In this document: in pieces, positions 38,903 to 47,943 of the stretch
Layout: every line of letters starts with the position of its first letter
How positions within the stretch are numbered: position 1 is the first letter of the stretch
Source of the DNA: Caulobacter vibrioides
GTDB taxonomy: Bacteria; Pseudomonadota; Alphaproteobacteria; Caulobacterales; Caulobacteraceae
Reading direction: 5' to 3'
DNA: 64,000 bases
Assembly: GCF_002858865.1 (NCBI RefSeq)
Contig: NZ_PJRR01000022.1
Span: forward strand, 32,023-96,022
The notes under the pieces: generated by a model
What the model was told of the DNA's origin: nothing
What the model saw: only the letters and a program-made list of their open reading frames with translations
The model's database searches: none
Made by a program: the position numbers and the translations under genes

Positions 38903-39436
38903 ATGTCCGATCAGTCTCAAGAACCTACAATGGAGGAAATCCTCGCCTCCATTCGACGCATCATCTCGGAGGATGACGCGCCGGCGGAGCCTGCGGCCGA
39001 AGCGGCGCCCCCGCCGCCGCCGGAACCCGAACCTGAACCGGTGTCGTTCGACGACGAGGTTCTGGAATTGACGGATCCGATCGCGCCCGAGCCCGAGCTG
39101 CCGCCGCTGGAGACTGTCGGCGACATCGACGTCTATTCGCCGCCGGAACCTGAGTCGGAACCGGCCTACACGCCGCCGCCGGCGGCTCCGGTGTTTGATC
39201 GCGACGAAGTCGCCGAGCAGCTGGTCGGCGTTTCGGCCGCTTCGGCCGCGGCGAGCGCCTTCGGCAGCCTGAGCTCGGCCCTGCTGATGCCCAAGGACGG
39301 TCGGACGCTGGAAGACGTCGTACGCGAGCTGCTGCGCCCGCTGCTCAAGGAGTGGCTGGACCAGAACCTGCCGCGCATCGTCGAGACCAAGGTTGAGGAA
39401 GAAGTGCAGCGTATCTCTCGGGGACGCGGCGCCTAA
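38903..39436 (+). CDS. popZ: polar organising protein PopZ (DUF2497)
   Basis: 177 aa. The conserved N-terminal helix (EEILASIRRIISEDD, residues 10-24) binds client proteins. A Pro/Glu/Asp-rich disordered linker follows (about 25-100, with PPPPPEPEPEPVSFDDEV). The C-terminal helices (about 100-177) include TLEDVVRELLRPLLKEWLDQ and LPRIVETKVEEEVQRISR and drive self-assembly into polar condensates. PopZ anchors the ParB-parS complex at the poles and recruits cell-cycle kinases. The gene sits between rsaFa and valS, an arrangement shared by many alphaproteobacteria. The 128-bp upstream gap holds CTTAACACGCGTAAG (38818-38832), a poor CtrA-like site. Confidence 0.97.
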   Translation: MSDQSQEPTMEEILASIRRIISEDDAPAEPAAEAAPPPPPEPEPEPVSFDDEVLELTDPIAPEPELPPLETVGDIDVYSPPEPESEPAYTPPPAAPVFDRDEVAEQLVGVSAASAAASAFGSLSSALLMPKDGRTLEDVVRELLRPLLKEWLDQNLPRIVETKVEEEVQRISRGRGA

Positions 39437-39461
39437 AACTTCCGAACCGTCGGAAAATCGA

Positions 39462-39489
39462 GGCGGTCGCTGCGGCGGCCGCCTTTTTC
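39462..39489 (+). terminator. terminator after popZ
   Basis: GGCGG...CCGCC stem (39462-39483 region) ending in TTTTTC at 39484-39489. A smaller TTCCGA/TCGGAA stem (39440-39455) precedes it. Confidence 0.65.
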
Positions 39490-39562
39490 GTTGCCCAATC
39501 CTTCAGAAAACCTAGGCCCGCCGGTTTCCCGGGCGGGCCGCAGATGGCATATCCGCTCCGCC

Positions 39563-42283
39563 ATGCTCGAAAAAACCTTCGATCCCCAATCCGTCGAACC
39601 CCGCCTGTACGCCGCCTGGGAGGCCTCCGGGGCCTTCAAGCCCGCCGAGGATCCGAACGCCGAGCCGTTCGTCATCGTGATCCCGCCGCCGAACGTGACG
39701 GGCAGCCTTCACATCGGCCACGCGCTGAACAACACGCTGCAGGACGTGCTGACCCGCTTCCACCGCATGCGCGGCAAGGCCGCCCTGTGGCTGCCGGGCA
39801 CCGACCACGCGGGCATCGCCACCCAGATGGTCGTCGAGCGCCAGCTGGCCGCCGCCGGCAATATCGGCCGCCGCGACATGGGCCGCGAAGCCTTCGTCGA
39901 CAAGGTCTGGGAATGGAAGGCCGAGAGCGGCGGCGCGATCACCAACCAGCTGCGCCGCCTGGGCGCCAGCTGCGACTGGTCGCGCGAGCGCTTCACCCTG
40001 GACGAGGGCCTCTCGGCCGCTGTCCGCAAGGTGTTCGTCCAACTCTACAAGCAGAACCTGCTTTATCGCGACAAGCGCCTAGTCAACTGGGACCCGCAGT
40101 TCCAGACCGCCATCTCCGACCTTGAGGTCGAGCAGAAGGAGGTCGACGGCGCCTATTGGCACTTCGCCTATCCGCTGGCCGACGGCGTGACCTACCAGCA
40201 CCCGATCGCCTTCGACGAGGACGGCAAGGCCACCGAGTTCGAGACCCGCGACTACATCGTTGTGGCCACGACGCGTCCGGAGACGATGCTGGGCGACACC
40301 GGCGTCGCGGTCCATCCCGACGACGAGCGCTACAAGGGCCTGGTCGGCAAGTTCGTGACCCTGCCGATCGTCGGCCGGCGCATCCCGATCGTCGCCGACG
40401 ACTACGCCGACCCGACCAAAGGCTCGGGCGCGGTGAAGATCACGCCCGCGCACGACTTCAACGACTTCGGCGTCGGCAAGCGCGCGGGCCTGGAGGCCAT
40501 CAACATCCTGACGGTCGAGGCCAAGCTGAACGACAGCGTTCCGGCCGAGTATGTCGGCATGGACCGCTTCGTCGCGCGCAAGGCCATCGTCGCCCGCGCC
40601 GAGGAAGAGGGCTGGCTGAAGGAGATCGAGAAGACCAAGCACATGGTCCCGCACGGCGACCGTTCGGGCGTGGTCATCGAGCCCTTCCTGACCGACCAGT
40701 GGTACGTCGACGCCAAGACCCTGGCCCAGCCGGCCCTGAAGGCCGTCGAGACCGGCGAGACGGTCTTCGAGCCCAAGCACTGGGAAAAGACCTACTTCGA
40801 ATGGCTGCGTAACATCGAGCCCTGGTGCGTCTCGCGCCAGCTCTGGTGGGGCCACCGGATTCCGGCGTGGTTCGGTCCTGAAGGCTCGATCTTCGTCGAA
40901 GAGAGCGAGGAGGCCGCTTACGCCGCCGCCCGCGCTCAGTTCGGCGCTGACGTCCAGCTGACCCAGGACGAAGACGTCCTCGACACCTGGTTCAGCTCGG
41001 CCCTGTGGCCGTTCTCGACCCTGGGCTGGCCTGAGAAGACCTCGGACCTGGAACGCTTCTACCCGACCAGCACCCTGGTCACGGGCTTTGACATCATCTT
41101 CTTCTGGGTCGCCCGGATGATGATGATGGGCATCCATTTCATGGGTGAGGCCCCGTTCAAGCAGGTCTTCATCAACGCCCTCGTCCGTGACGAGAAGGGC
41201 GCCAAGATGAGCAAGTCCAAGGGCAACGTGATGGATCCGCTGATCCTGATCGATGAACTGGGCTGCGACGCGGTGCGCTTCACCCTGACGGCGATGTCGG
41301 GTCAGGCGCGCGACATCAAGCTCTCCAAGCAGCGCATCGAGGGCTATCGCAACTTCGGCACCAAGCTGTGGAACGCCTCGCGCTTTGCTCAGATGAACGA
41401 GTGCGTCCGCGTCGAGGGCTTCGATCCCGCGACGGTGGAGCAGCCGATCAACAAGTGGATCCGCGGCGAGACGGTGAAGACCGTCGCCGAGGCGACCAAG
41501 GCCCTGGAGGCTCCGTCGTTCGACGAGGCGGCCGGGGCGTTGTACCGCTTCGTCTGGAACGTCTTCTGCGACTGGTACTTGGAGCTGGCCAAGCCGATCC
41601 TGAACGGCGATGACGCCGCCGCCAAGGCCGAGACCCGCGCCACCGCGGCCTGGGCGCTGGACGTGATCCTCAAGCTCCTGCACCCGGTGATGCCGTTCAT
41701 CACCGAGGAGTTGTGGGAAAAGACCGCCGAGTTCGGTCCGGCGCGCGAGACCATGTTGATCTCGGCGAAGTGGCCCGAGCTTCCCGCCGACTGGATCGAC
41801 GCCGAGGCCGAGGCCGAGATCGGCTGGCTGGTCGAGACCGTGGGCGAGATCCGCTCGATCCGCGCCGAGATGAACGTGCCGCCGTCGGCCAAGCCGGGCT
41901 TGACCATCGTCGGGGCCGGTCCTGAGACCAAGGCGCGTCTGGCCCGTCACCGCGATCTGCTTCTGACCCTGGCGCGCCTGGACGCTGTTCGCGAGGCCGA
42001 TGCTGCGCCGGCCGGCTCCGCGCCGGTGGTGATGGGCGAGGCGACCGGCGCCCTGGGCGTGGCCGAGTTCATCGACGTCGCCGCCGAGAAGGCGCGCCTG
42101 ACCAAGGACATCGCCGGCCACGCCGGCGAGATCGAGAAGGTCAACAAGAAGCTCGGCAATCCCGACTTCCTGGCGCGCGCCAAGGAAGAGGTGGTCGAGG
42201 AGAACCGCGAGCGTCTGGCTGAGGCGGAAGCCGCCAAGGCCAAGCTTGAAGCGGCTTTGAGCCGCCTGGAATCGGTCGGCTAA
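39563..42283 (+). CDS. valS: valyl-tRNA synthetase
   Basis: 906 aa, class I synthetase. Start is the ATG at 39563 (MLEKTFDPQ); the longer frame upstream overlaps the popZ terminator. HIGH motif in [19 protein letters not shown]; editing (CP1) domain with [20 protein letters not shown] and [24 protein letters not shown] motif in [33 protein letters not shown] and [17 protein letters not shown] typical of ValRS. The C-terminal coiled coil ([20 protein letters not shown] to the end) is also diagnostic. Single transcription unit with its own terminator. Confidence 0.98.
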   Translation: MLEKTFDPQSVEPRLYAAWEASGAFKPAEDPNAEPFVIVIPPPNVTGSLHIGHALNNTLQDVLTRFHRMRGKAALWLPGTDHAGIATQMVVERQLAAAGNIGRRDMGREAFVDKVWEWKAESGGAITNQLRRLGASCDWSRERFTLDEGLSAAVRKVFVQLYKQNLLYRDKRLVNWDPQFQTAISDLEVEQKEVDGAYWHFAYPLADGVTYQHPIAFDEDGKATEFETRDYIVVATTRPETMLGDTGVAVHPDDERYKGLVGKFVTLPIVGRRIPIVADDYADPTKGSGAVKITPAHDFNDFGVGKRAGLEAINILTVEAKLNDSVPAEYVGMDRFVARKAIVARAEEEGWLKEIEKTKHMVPHGDRSGVVIEPFLTDQWYVDAKTLAQPALKAVETGETVFEPKHWEKTYFEWLRNIEPWCVSRQLWWGHRIPAWFGPEGSIFVEESEEAAYAAARAQFGADVQLTQDEDVLDTWFSSALWPFSTLGWPEKTSDLERFYPTSTLVTGFDIIFFWVARMMMMGIHFMGEAPFKQVFINALVRDEKGAKMSKSKGNVMDPLILIDELGCDAVRFTLTAMSGQARDIKLSKQRIEGYRNFGTKLWNASRFAQMNECVRVEGFDPATVEQPINKWIRGETVKTVAEATKALEAPSFDEAAGALYRFVWNVFCDWYLELAKPILNGDDAAAKAETRATAAWALDVILKLLHPVMPFITEELWEKTAEFGPARETMLISAKWPELPADWIDAEAEAEIGWLVETVGEIRSIRAEMNVPPSAKPGLTIVGAGPETKARLARHRDLLLTLARLDAVREADAAPAGSAPVVMGEATGALGVAEFIDVAAEKARLTKDIAGHAGEIEKVNKKLGNPDFLARAKEEVVEENRERLAEAEAAKAKLEAALSRLESVG

Positions 42284-42304
42284 CCGGGCGCTCGATCAAG
42301 GAGT

Positions 42305-42341
42305 CAGGGCGGCGTCTCATCTGAGGCACCGCCCTTTTTCT
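42305..42341 (+). terminator. terminator of valS
   Basis: AGGGCGG ... CCGCCC stem (GTCTCATCTGAGGC in the loop region, itself able to pair) followed by TTTTTC, 22 bp after the stop. Confidence 0.75.
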
Positions 42342-42406
42342 TGGCGCCCTGAAGCGGGGCGGCGACCGCAGTTTGTGCTTCTAACTTATCAATGTTCTCC
42401 TAGGGT

Positions 42407-42420
42407 CAAACGGACGTTTG
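42407..42420. promoter_or_regulatory. palindrome CAAACGGACGTTTG, PsrA/TetR-type operator candidate
   Basis: CAAACG-GA-CGTTTG, a 14-bp dyad that fits the PsrA consensus (G/C)AAAC-N2-4-GTTT(G/C). It lies 82 bp upstream of an acyl-CoA synthetase gene and is closely matched at 27392-27405, ahead of the acyl-CoA dehydrogenase pair. Confidence 0.6.
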
Positions 42421-42502
42421 CATCGCGCCTGCGGCTGTGCTCTCTGGTCCCTGAACGCGCTCAGCAAACAAGGCGCGACACGATACCGGGAGAGTAAGCA
42501 TC

Positions 42503-44254
42503 ATGACCCAGGCCGCCCCCGCGTCCGTTCCGTGGCCCGCCATGTCCGTCCAGCAGGCCTATGCGCTGATCACACAGCCTGGAACCCCGGGCGAGATGGA
42601 AGAGGTCGAGATCCGGGGCGTGAAGACCCGCACCTGGAAGAACGCGCCGCCGACCCTGCGCGAGACCCTGCTGATGGGCCGCTCCCACGGCGACAAGATA
42701 TTCCTGGTTCACGAGGACGAGCGGGTCAACTTCGAGGCCTTCTATCGCGCCGTCACACATATGGCGGCGGAACTGGAATCGTTCGGCGTCCAGAAGGGCG
42801 ATCGCGTCGCCATCGTCATGCGCAACCTGCCGGAATGGCCGGTGGCCTTCTACGGCGCACTCTCGCTCGGCGCGATCGTCACGCCGCTGAACGCCTGGTG
42901 GACGGGGCCGGAGCTGGAGTACGGCCTGATCGATTCCGGCGCCAAGGTCGCGATCGTCGATGTCGAGCGCTACGAGCGCATGGGCGAGCACCTGCATAAC
43001 TGTCCAGACCTCAAGCGCGTCTATGTCAGCCGCGCGAAGGAGGAGATCACCCATCCGTACGTGATCCCGCTGGAGTCCAAGATCGGCGGCGCGAACGACT
43101 GGGCCAAGCTCGACGAGAAGCCGCTGCCGACTGTGGCGATCACGGCCGATGACGACGCCACGATCTTCTACACCTCGGGCACCACGGGTAAGCCGAAGGG
43201 CGCGATCGCGACCCACCGCAACATCAACAGCAACATCTTCGCCGCCGCCGCCGCCGGGGCGCGCGCCTTCCTGCGCCGGGGCGAGGCGCCGCCCCAGCCC
43301 GATCCGAGCGCGCCGCAGAAGGGCGCCTTGCTGTCGGTGCCGTTCTTCCACGCGACGGGCTGCTTCGCGGTGCTGAACCCGTCGCTGTTCGCCGGCGCCA
43401 AGCTGGCCATGATGCGCAAGTGGGATCCCGAGCGCGCCATGCAGGTGATTCAGGACGAGAAGCTGACCCAGATGGGCGGCGTGCCGACCATCGCCTGGCA
43501 GATCATCGAGCATCCCAATCGCGCCAACTACGATCTCTCCTCGATCGAAGCCGTCGCCTATGGCGGCGCGCCGTCGGCGCCGGAGCTGGTCCGCAAGATC
43601 AAGGAGATCTGGCCCAAGTCCTCGCCGGGCAATGGCTGGGGCATGACCGAAACTTCGGCGACGGCGACCAGCAACTCGGCCGAGGACTATGAAAACCGTC
43701 CTGACAGCTGTGGTCCCGCCGTGCCGGTCACCGATCTGAAGATCATGACGGTCGAGGCGCCGTATCGCGAGCTGCCGATCGGCGAGGTCGGCGAGCTGTG
43801 GTGCAAGGGGCCGCAGGTCGTGCGGGGCTATTGGAACAAGCCGGAAGCCACCGCCCAGACCTTCGTCGACGGCTGGGTGCGGACGGGCGATCTGGCCCGC
43901 CTGGACGCCGAAGGCTTCTGCTTCATCATCGACCGCGCCAAGGACATGCTGATCCGCGGCGGCGAGAACATCTACTGCATCGAGGTCGAGAACTGCCTCT
44001 ACGACCACCCGGCGGTCATGGACGCCGCCCTGGTCGGCGTTCCGCACAAGACTCTGGGCGAAGAGCCTGCCGCCGTCGTCACCCTGAAGCCGGGTGCGGA
44101 AGCCACGGAGGCCGAACTTCGCGCCTTCGTCGCCGATCGCCTGGCGGCCTTCAAGGTGCCGGTGAAAGTGGTGTTCTGGCCCGAGACCTTGCCGCGCAAC
44201 GCCAATGGCAAGATTATGAAGAACGAACTCAAGAAGGTGTTCGTGGAGGGGTAG
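42503..44254 (+). CDS. fatty-acyl-CoA synthetase-like adenylate-forming enzyme
   Basis: 583 aa, ANL superfamily. Activates a carboxylic acid to acyl-AMP then acyl-CoA. P-loop FYTSGTTGKPKGAIATH, A5 motif NGWGMTETSATAT, A8 region GWVRTGDLARLDAEGFCFI with DRAKDMLIRGGENIYCIEVE, and catalytic Lys in PRNANGKIMKNELKK. The first about 45 residues have no clear signature. Long- or medium-chain acids are likely given the operator shared with acyl-CoA dehydrogenases, but the acid is unproven. The next gene starts four bases after the stop. Confidence 0.92.
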   Translation: MTQAAPASVPWPAMSVQQAYALITQPGTPGEMEEVEIRGVKTRTWKNAPPTLRETLLMGRSHGDKIFLVHEDERVNFEAFYRAVTHMAAELESFGVQKGDRVAIVMRNLPEWPVAFYGALSLGAIVTPLNAWWTGPELEYGLIDSGAKVAIVDVERYERMGEHLHNCPDLKRVYVSRAKEEITHPYVIPLESKIGGANDWAKLDEKPLPTVAITADDDATIFYTSGTTGKPKGAIATHRNINSNIFAAAAAGARAFLRRGEAPPQPDPSAPQKGALLSVPFFHATGCFAVLNPSLFAGAKLAMMRKWDPERAMQVIQDEKLTQMGGVPTIAWQIIEHPNRANYDLSSIEAVAYGGAPSAPELVRKIKEIWPKSSPGNGWGMTETSATATSNSAEDYENRPDSCGPAVPVTDLKIMTVEAPYRELPIGEVGELWCKGPQVVRGYWNKPEATAQTFVDGWVRTGDLARLDAEGFCFIIDRAKDMLIRGGENIYCIEVENCLYDHPAVMDAALVGVPHKTLGEEPAAVVTLKPGAEATEAELRAFVADRLAAFKVPVKVVFWPETLPRNANGKIMKNELKKVFVEG

Positions 44255-44258
44255 GGCG

Positions 44259-44621
44259 ATGGTCCAGTCCAGGGCGGCGAACGTCGACGACTTCATGCAA
44301 GAGGTCGCGCCCGAACGCCGCCCGGCTCTGGACCGCTTGCGCGCCCTGTGCCTTGAGCGCTTCGGCGCCGACAGCGAGGTGATGGCCTTCGGCATGCCGG
44401 CCTACGGCGATCCGAAGTCCCCCCTGGTGGCCTTCAACAGCCAAAAGCAGCACATCGCCATCTATCCCGGCCGAGCGGCCCTCGACGCCTTCGCCGAACG
44501 CTTGGCCGGCGTCGATCGGGGCGGGGGCTGCGTACGCTGGAAAAAGCCCGACAAGATCGATTTCGACCTTCTGGCGGACATTCTGGATCATGTCCGTGAC
44601 ACGGGGCGGGGCGGCTGCTGA
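44259..44621 (+). CDS. DUF1801 (YdhG-like) protein
   Basis: 120 aa. The DUF1801 pattern is visible: VDDFMQEVAPERRPALDRLR, AFGMPAYGDPKSPLVAFNSQ, KQHIAIYPGRAALDAFAERL, GCVRWKKPDKIDFDLLADIL. Small alpha+beta domain of unknown role. It is four bases downstream of the acyl-CoA synthetase gene and before a strong terminator, so probably its operon partner. Confidence 0.85.
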   Translation: MVQSRAANVDDFMQEVAPERRPALDRLRALCLERFGADSEVMAFGMPAYGDPKSPLVAFNSQKQHIAIYPGRAALDAFAERLAGVDRGGGCVRWKKPDKIDFDLLADILDHVRDTGRGGC

Positions 44622-44649
44622 GCGGGCTTTCGGCGCCACGGGAAAGACA

Positions 44650-44687
44650 AAAGGAGCGCCCGGCTATCGCTGGGCGCTCCTTCTTTG
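44650..44687. terminator. bidirectional terminator
   Basis: AAGGAGCGCCC (44651-44661), GGGCGCTCCTT (44672-44682), followed by CTTTG; preceded by ACAAAA on the other strand. Placed between the convergent DUF1801 and amidase genes. Confidence 0.82.
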
Positions 44688-44713
44688 TGTCCGTCGATGA
44701 TCTCTGACCCGGC

Positions 44714-46201
44714 TTAAGCGCTCACCGGCGGCTTGCGGTGCGCCCAGGGCGCGGCGGCCTCCAGCTGATAGGCTAGGGCGAACAGGGTCGCCTCATCGCC
44801 TGCGCGACCGGCGAACTGCACGCCGACCGGCAGGCCATCGGCCGTCCAGTGCAGCGGCACGCTCATGGCCGGGGCGCCGGCCACGTTCTGCACCGGGGTG
44901 TAGCCGACATAGGCCAACAGGCGCGCCTGCAGTTCCTCGAACGGCACCCAGCCGGCCACATAGCCCAGCTCCACCGGCGGCTTGCCCAGCACCGGCGACA
45001 GGATGACGTCGTACTTGGTCAGCCAGGTGTCATAGGCCTTGATGGTGGCGTTCAGGCGCTCCATGGCCGCCTGCAGCGCGCCTTGCGGCAGGGTGTTGAC
45101 CAATTCGGCCATGCCCAGGCTGAAGGGTTCCAGCACATTGGCGTCGGGCTTGCGGCCCATGGCCTTGCCGATGCCCGCCACCAGCTCGGCCGCGCCGCTG
45201 GCCCACAGCACGGTGAAGTCCTGGCCGAACTGATTGCCGTCCATGGGCCAGTTGGTCGGCTCGACCCGGTGGCCCAGATCCTTCAGCAGCTTGGCGGCGT
45301 TATTGACGGCGGCCTGCACCTCAGGATGCGGCGTCAGGCCGGTGCCGGTGTTCATCACCAGGCCGACCTTGAGCTTCCGCTTCAGCGGGGCGGTGACCAC
45401 GCCGACCGGTTTGAACGCCGCGCCCGCGTCCGTGCGCTCCGAGGCGGCGAACAGGGCGGCCGAGTCGCGCACGCTGTGGGAGACACAGTGCGACACCGAG
45501 AGGTCGATACCGCGGCTGGTCGGACGGTTGGGGATCATCCGCCCGCGCGAGGGCTTCATACCGAACAGACCGCAGTTGGCGGCGGGGATGCGGATCGAGC
45601 CGCCGCCGTCGCTGGCGTGAGCGATCGTCACCATGCCCGAGGCCGTTGCGGCTGCGGCGCCGCCGGAAGAGCCGCCGGACGAGTGTTTGACGTTCCAGGG
45701 GTTGCGGGTGGGCAGGAAGCCCATCGGCTCGGTCGTCGGCAGGAAGCCGTACTCCGGCGTCGACGACTTGCCGATTGTGACGAAGCCGGCGGCGTCGAAC
45801 GCATCGACATAGGGCGTCTGTTCGGTGTCGGGCTTGGCGCCCAAGGTTGCCCGGGTGCCGTAGCGGGTGCGTATGCCCTTGTAGGGGTCCAGATCCTTGA
45901 CCAGGAAGGGCACCCCGGCGAAGGGGCCCGTCAGTTGGCCGCTCTTGGCCTTGGCGAGCGCCCTTTCAAAGTCTGAGTCGACGACGGCCTGGACGTGCGG
46001 TTGCAGGGTCTCGACCTTGCGGATGGCGTCCTCGACAGCCTCGGCGGCGCTGATCTCCTTGCGGCGAATGCGGCCGGCGATCTCGGTCGCGTCCGGAGTC
46101 CAGGGCGCGGGGGCGGCGGACGACTTGGGCTTGGCGAAGGCCGAAGGCGCGGCGGCGATGGCGGCGGAGGCGGCCATCAGGCCACGGCGGCTGAAACGCA
46201 T
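44714..46201 (-). CDS. exported amidase (amidase-signature family)
   Basis: 495 aa from the ATG at 46201. The N-terminus MRFSRRGLMAASAAIAAAPS is a twin-arginine signal (SRRGLMA). The Ser-cisSer-Lys triad is seen in GVPFLVKDLDPY (Lys), SSGGAAAATASGMVTIAHAS (Ser cluster following HSSGG) and SDGGGSIRIPAANCGLFGMK (nucleophile Ser). PSRGRMIPNRPTSRGID is also typical. Substrate unknown: GatA, urea amidolyase and nylon-type amidases share this fold. The Tat signal rules out a tRNA amidotransferase role. Divergent from tlyA. Confidence 0.9.
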   Translation of the reverse strand: MRFSRRGLMAASAAIAAAPSAFAKPKSSAAPAPWTPDATEIAGRIRRKEISAAEAVEDAIRKVETLQPHVQAVVDSDFERALAKAKSGQLTGPFAGVPFLVKDLDPYKGIRTRYGTRATLGAKPDTEQTPYVDAFDAAGFVTIGKSSTPEYGFLPTTEPMGFLPTRNPWNVKHSSGGSSGGAAAATASGMVTIAHASDGGGSIRIPAANCGLFGMKPSRGRMIPNRPTSRGIDLSVSHCVSHSVRDSAALFAASERTDAGAAFKPVGVVTAPLKRKLKVGLVMNTGTGLTPHPEVQAAVNNAAKLLKDLGHRVEPTNWPMDGNQFGQDFTVLWASGAAELVAGIGKAMGRKPDANVLEPFSLGMAELVNTLPQGALQAAMERLNATIKAYDTWLTKYDVILSPVLGKPPVELGYVAGWVPFEELQARLLAYVGYTPVQNVAGAPAMSVPLHWTADGLPVGVQFAGRAGDEATLFALAYQLEAAAPWAHRKPPVSA

Positions 46202-46321
46202 GGATTTCCTCCCAACAGGACCGACGTCTTCGCGCCGGTGATCGCCGTTCAGTTGACCCCGAAGAGACCTGCGCCGCAAGCCTGTGCTAGAGCCCTGCTT
46301 CGAGTTTTCGGGGAAGAGGCC

Positions 46322-47053
46322 TTGGCCAGGAAGCGTATCGACCAGCTGCTTGTCGACCGGGGCGTCTTCGACAGCCGCGCCAAGGCGCGCGCGGCGATCG
46401 AGGCGGGTCGTGTGTCGGTGGCGGGACGGGTTGTCGCCAAGCCGTCAGAGCAGGTCGATGAGGACGCCGAGATCGCCGCCGAGGCCGCCCATCCCTGGGT
46501 GGGGCGTGGCGCGCTGAAGCTGGTCCATGCGCTTGATACATGGCCCATTGCTGTCGAGGGGCGGGTCGCCATTGACGTCGGCGCTTCGACGGGAGGCTTT
46601 ACCGAGGTGCTCTTGTCGCGGGGAGCCGCATTCGTGTTCGCGGTCGATGTCGGACGCGATCAACTGCACCCCAGTCTCAGGGCCAGTGACAGGGTGGCGG
46701 ATCTTTCGGGAGTGGACGCGCGGAGTCTCGATGACGATCGGATCGCCCAACCGCCGGGCTTGATCGTCAGCGACGTCAGCTTCATCTCGCTCACCAAGGC
46801 TCTGCCGGCGGCGCTCCATCTGGCGACTCGGGGCGCTGAATTGGTTGCGCTTATCAAGCCGCAGTTCGAGGCGGGGCGCGAACATGTCGGCAAGGGCGGA
46901 CTGGTGAAGGATCCTGACGTGATCGCGCGTGTAGAACGGGAGATCGTCGCGTTCCTGGAGGCCGCTGGTTGGTCGGTGCGCGGCCTCGCTGAAAGTCCGA
47001 TCACAGGCGGGGAAGGGCAGATCGAACGGCTGGTCTGGGCGACCAAGCTTTAG
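46322..47053 (+). CDS. tlyA: TlyA-family rRNA 2'-O-methyltransferase / hemolysin A
   Basis: 243 aa beginning at the TTG at 46322 (GGGGAAGAGG ribosome-binding site just upstream); no ATG precedes it in the right place. S4 RNA-binding domain: RKRIDQLLVDRGVFDSRAKA and RAAIEAGRVSVAGRVVAKPS. RrmJ-like domain: HALDTWPIAVEGRVAIDVGA, then STGGFTEVLLSRGAAFVFAV, and LIVSDVSFISLTKALPAALH. TlyA methylates cytidines of the ribosome in mycobacteria. The KPQFEAGREHVGKGGLVKD stretch is family-specific. The alternative start codon is common in this organism's gene set but lowers start-site certainty. Confidence 0.92.
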   Translation: MARKRIDQLLVDRGVFDSRAKARAAIEAGRVSVAGRVVAKPSEQVDEDAEIAAEAAHPWVGRGALKLVHALDTWPIAVEGRVAIDVGASTGGFTEVLLSRGAAFVFAVDVGRDQLHPSLRASDRVADLSGVDARSLDDDRIAQPPGLIVSDVSFISLTKALPAALHLATRGAELVALIKPQFEAGREHVGKGGLVKDPDVIARVEREIVAFLEAAGWSVRGLAESPITGGEGQIERLVWATKL

Positions 47054-47121
47054 GTCGGCCTGAAACGAAATCGGCCGCCCAAGAAGGGCGGCCGATCGTC
47101 TTCCACAAGCGGTCGTCGATA

Positions 47122-47763
47122 TCAGTCGACGACCTGATACTTGCCATTGGAGTCCGGGCAGACGCGCACGAAGCGCTTCTGGACGCGGCCGTCCGGCAGA
47201 TAGATCGGGCTCTCGGCCAGGGTGCAGCCATTGGCGTCGGCGCGCGAGCGGTTGTCGACCTGATAGCCGTCATAGCGCTCGTAGCTGCGCTCATAGCTAC
47301 GGTCGTAATAGGCGTCGCGAGCGGCGTCCCGGCGCGCGTCGTCATAGCCGCCCGAACGATAGGTCTGGCTTTCATAGTAGCCGTTGTGGGCCGTCCGCGG
47401 TTGCGGGGTGCGGCCCGGCGCGCAGGCGGCCGAGTTCTTGCCGATGCTGGAGCCGATGACCGCGCCGAGCAGGCCGCCCAGCACCGCGCCCTCGGTCTTG
47501 GCGCCACGGGCGGCCACGCCGCTGCCGATCGCCGCACCGATCCCTGCGCCGGCCAGGCCACCGCCTGTGCCGCGCTGGGTCGTCGAGCGCTGGCAGGGGT
47601 CGTAGTAGTACCCTTGGCGGTCATAGGCGCCGCCATAGCTTTGCGAGCCGTAAGCCTGGGCCGAGGCCAGGGTCGGAGTCAGCACACCGCAGACAAGGGC
47701 GGCGGTCACGCCCAGAACGGTCTTCATCTTGGAGGTCCTGTTCTTGTTCGCGATCATGGTCAT
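47122..47763 (-). CDS. exported glycine-zipper protein
   Basis: 213 aa from the ATG at 47763; ATGs at 47757 and 47727 are possible, the last giving a shorter signal peptide (MKTVLGVTAALVCGVLTPTL-ASA). Tyr/Gly/Gln-rich region (AYGSQSYGGAYDRQGYYYDP), then a glycine zipper (GGGLAGAGIGAAIGSGVAAR and GAVLGGLLGAVIGSSIGKNS). After a second Tyr/Arg/Asp-rich part (YYDRSYERSYERYDGYQVDN), it ends in a conserved CTLAESPIYLPDGRVQKRFV RVCPDSNGKY module. Glycine-zipper segments insert in membranes or assemble into channels or amyloid-like arrays. Role unknown. Confidence 0.82.
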   Translation of the reverse strand: MTMIANKNRTSKMKTVLGVTAALVCGVLTPTLASAQAYGSQSYGGAYDRQGYYYDPCQRSTTQRGTGGGLAGAGIGAAIGSGVAARGAKTEGAVLGGLLGAVIGSSIGKNSAACAPGRTPQPRTAHNGYYESQTYRSGGYDDARRDAARDAYYDRSYERSYERYDGYQVDNRSRADANGCTLAESPIYLPDGRVQKRFVRVCPDSNGKYQVVD

Positions 47764-47943
47764 GAGAGAACCTGTCTTTCTTAAGGCCGCCGCTGAACGA
47801 CGTGCGCCTTGGCTCATCCGTTGACGCCCTTTGTGACGCAGCCAACATGAACGGAGCCTGACAGGCTTCTGCGGTTTGACGCTTGCATGCAAAAAACCGC
47901 AGGAGCGCGCGCCGCGGCCGGGGTTTTGGGGTATGGACGGCGC

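Noticed and set aside
40079..42121. 680-codon minus-strand frame opposite valS
   Set aside because: valS motifs are unambiguous on the plus strand; the antisense frame has no recognisable domain.
42461..44395. 644-codon minus-strand frame opposite the acyl-CoA synthetase
   Set aside because: Sense strand has intact adenylate-forming motifs; antisense frame is compositional noise.
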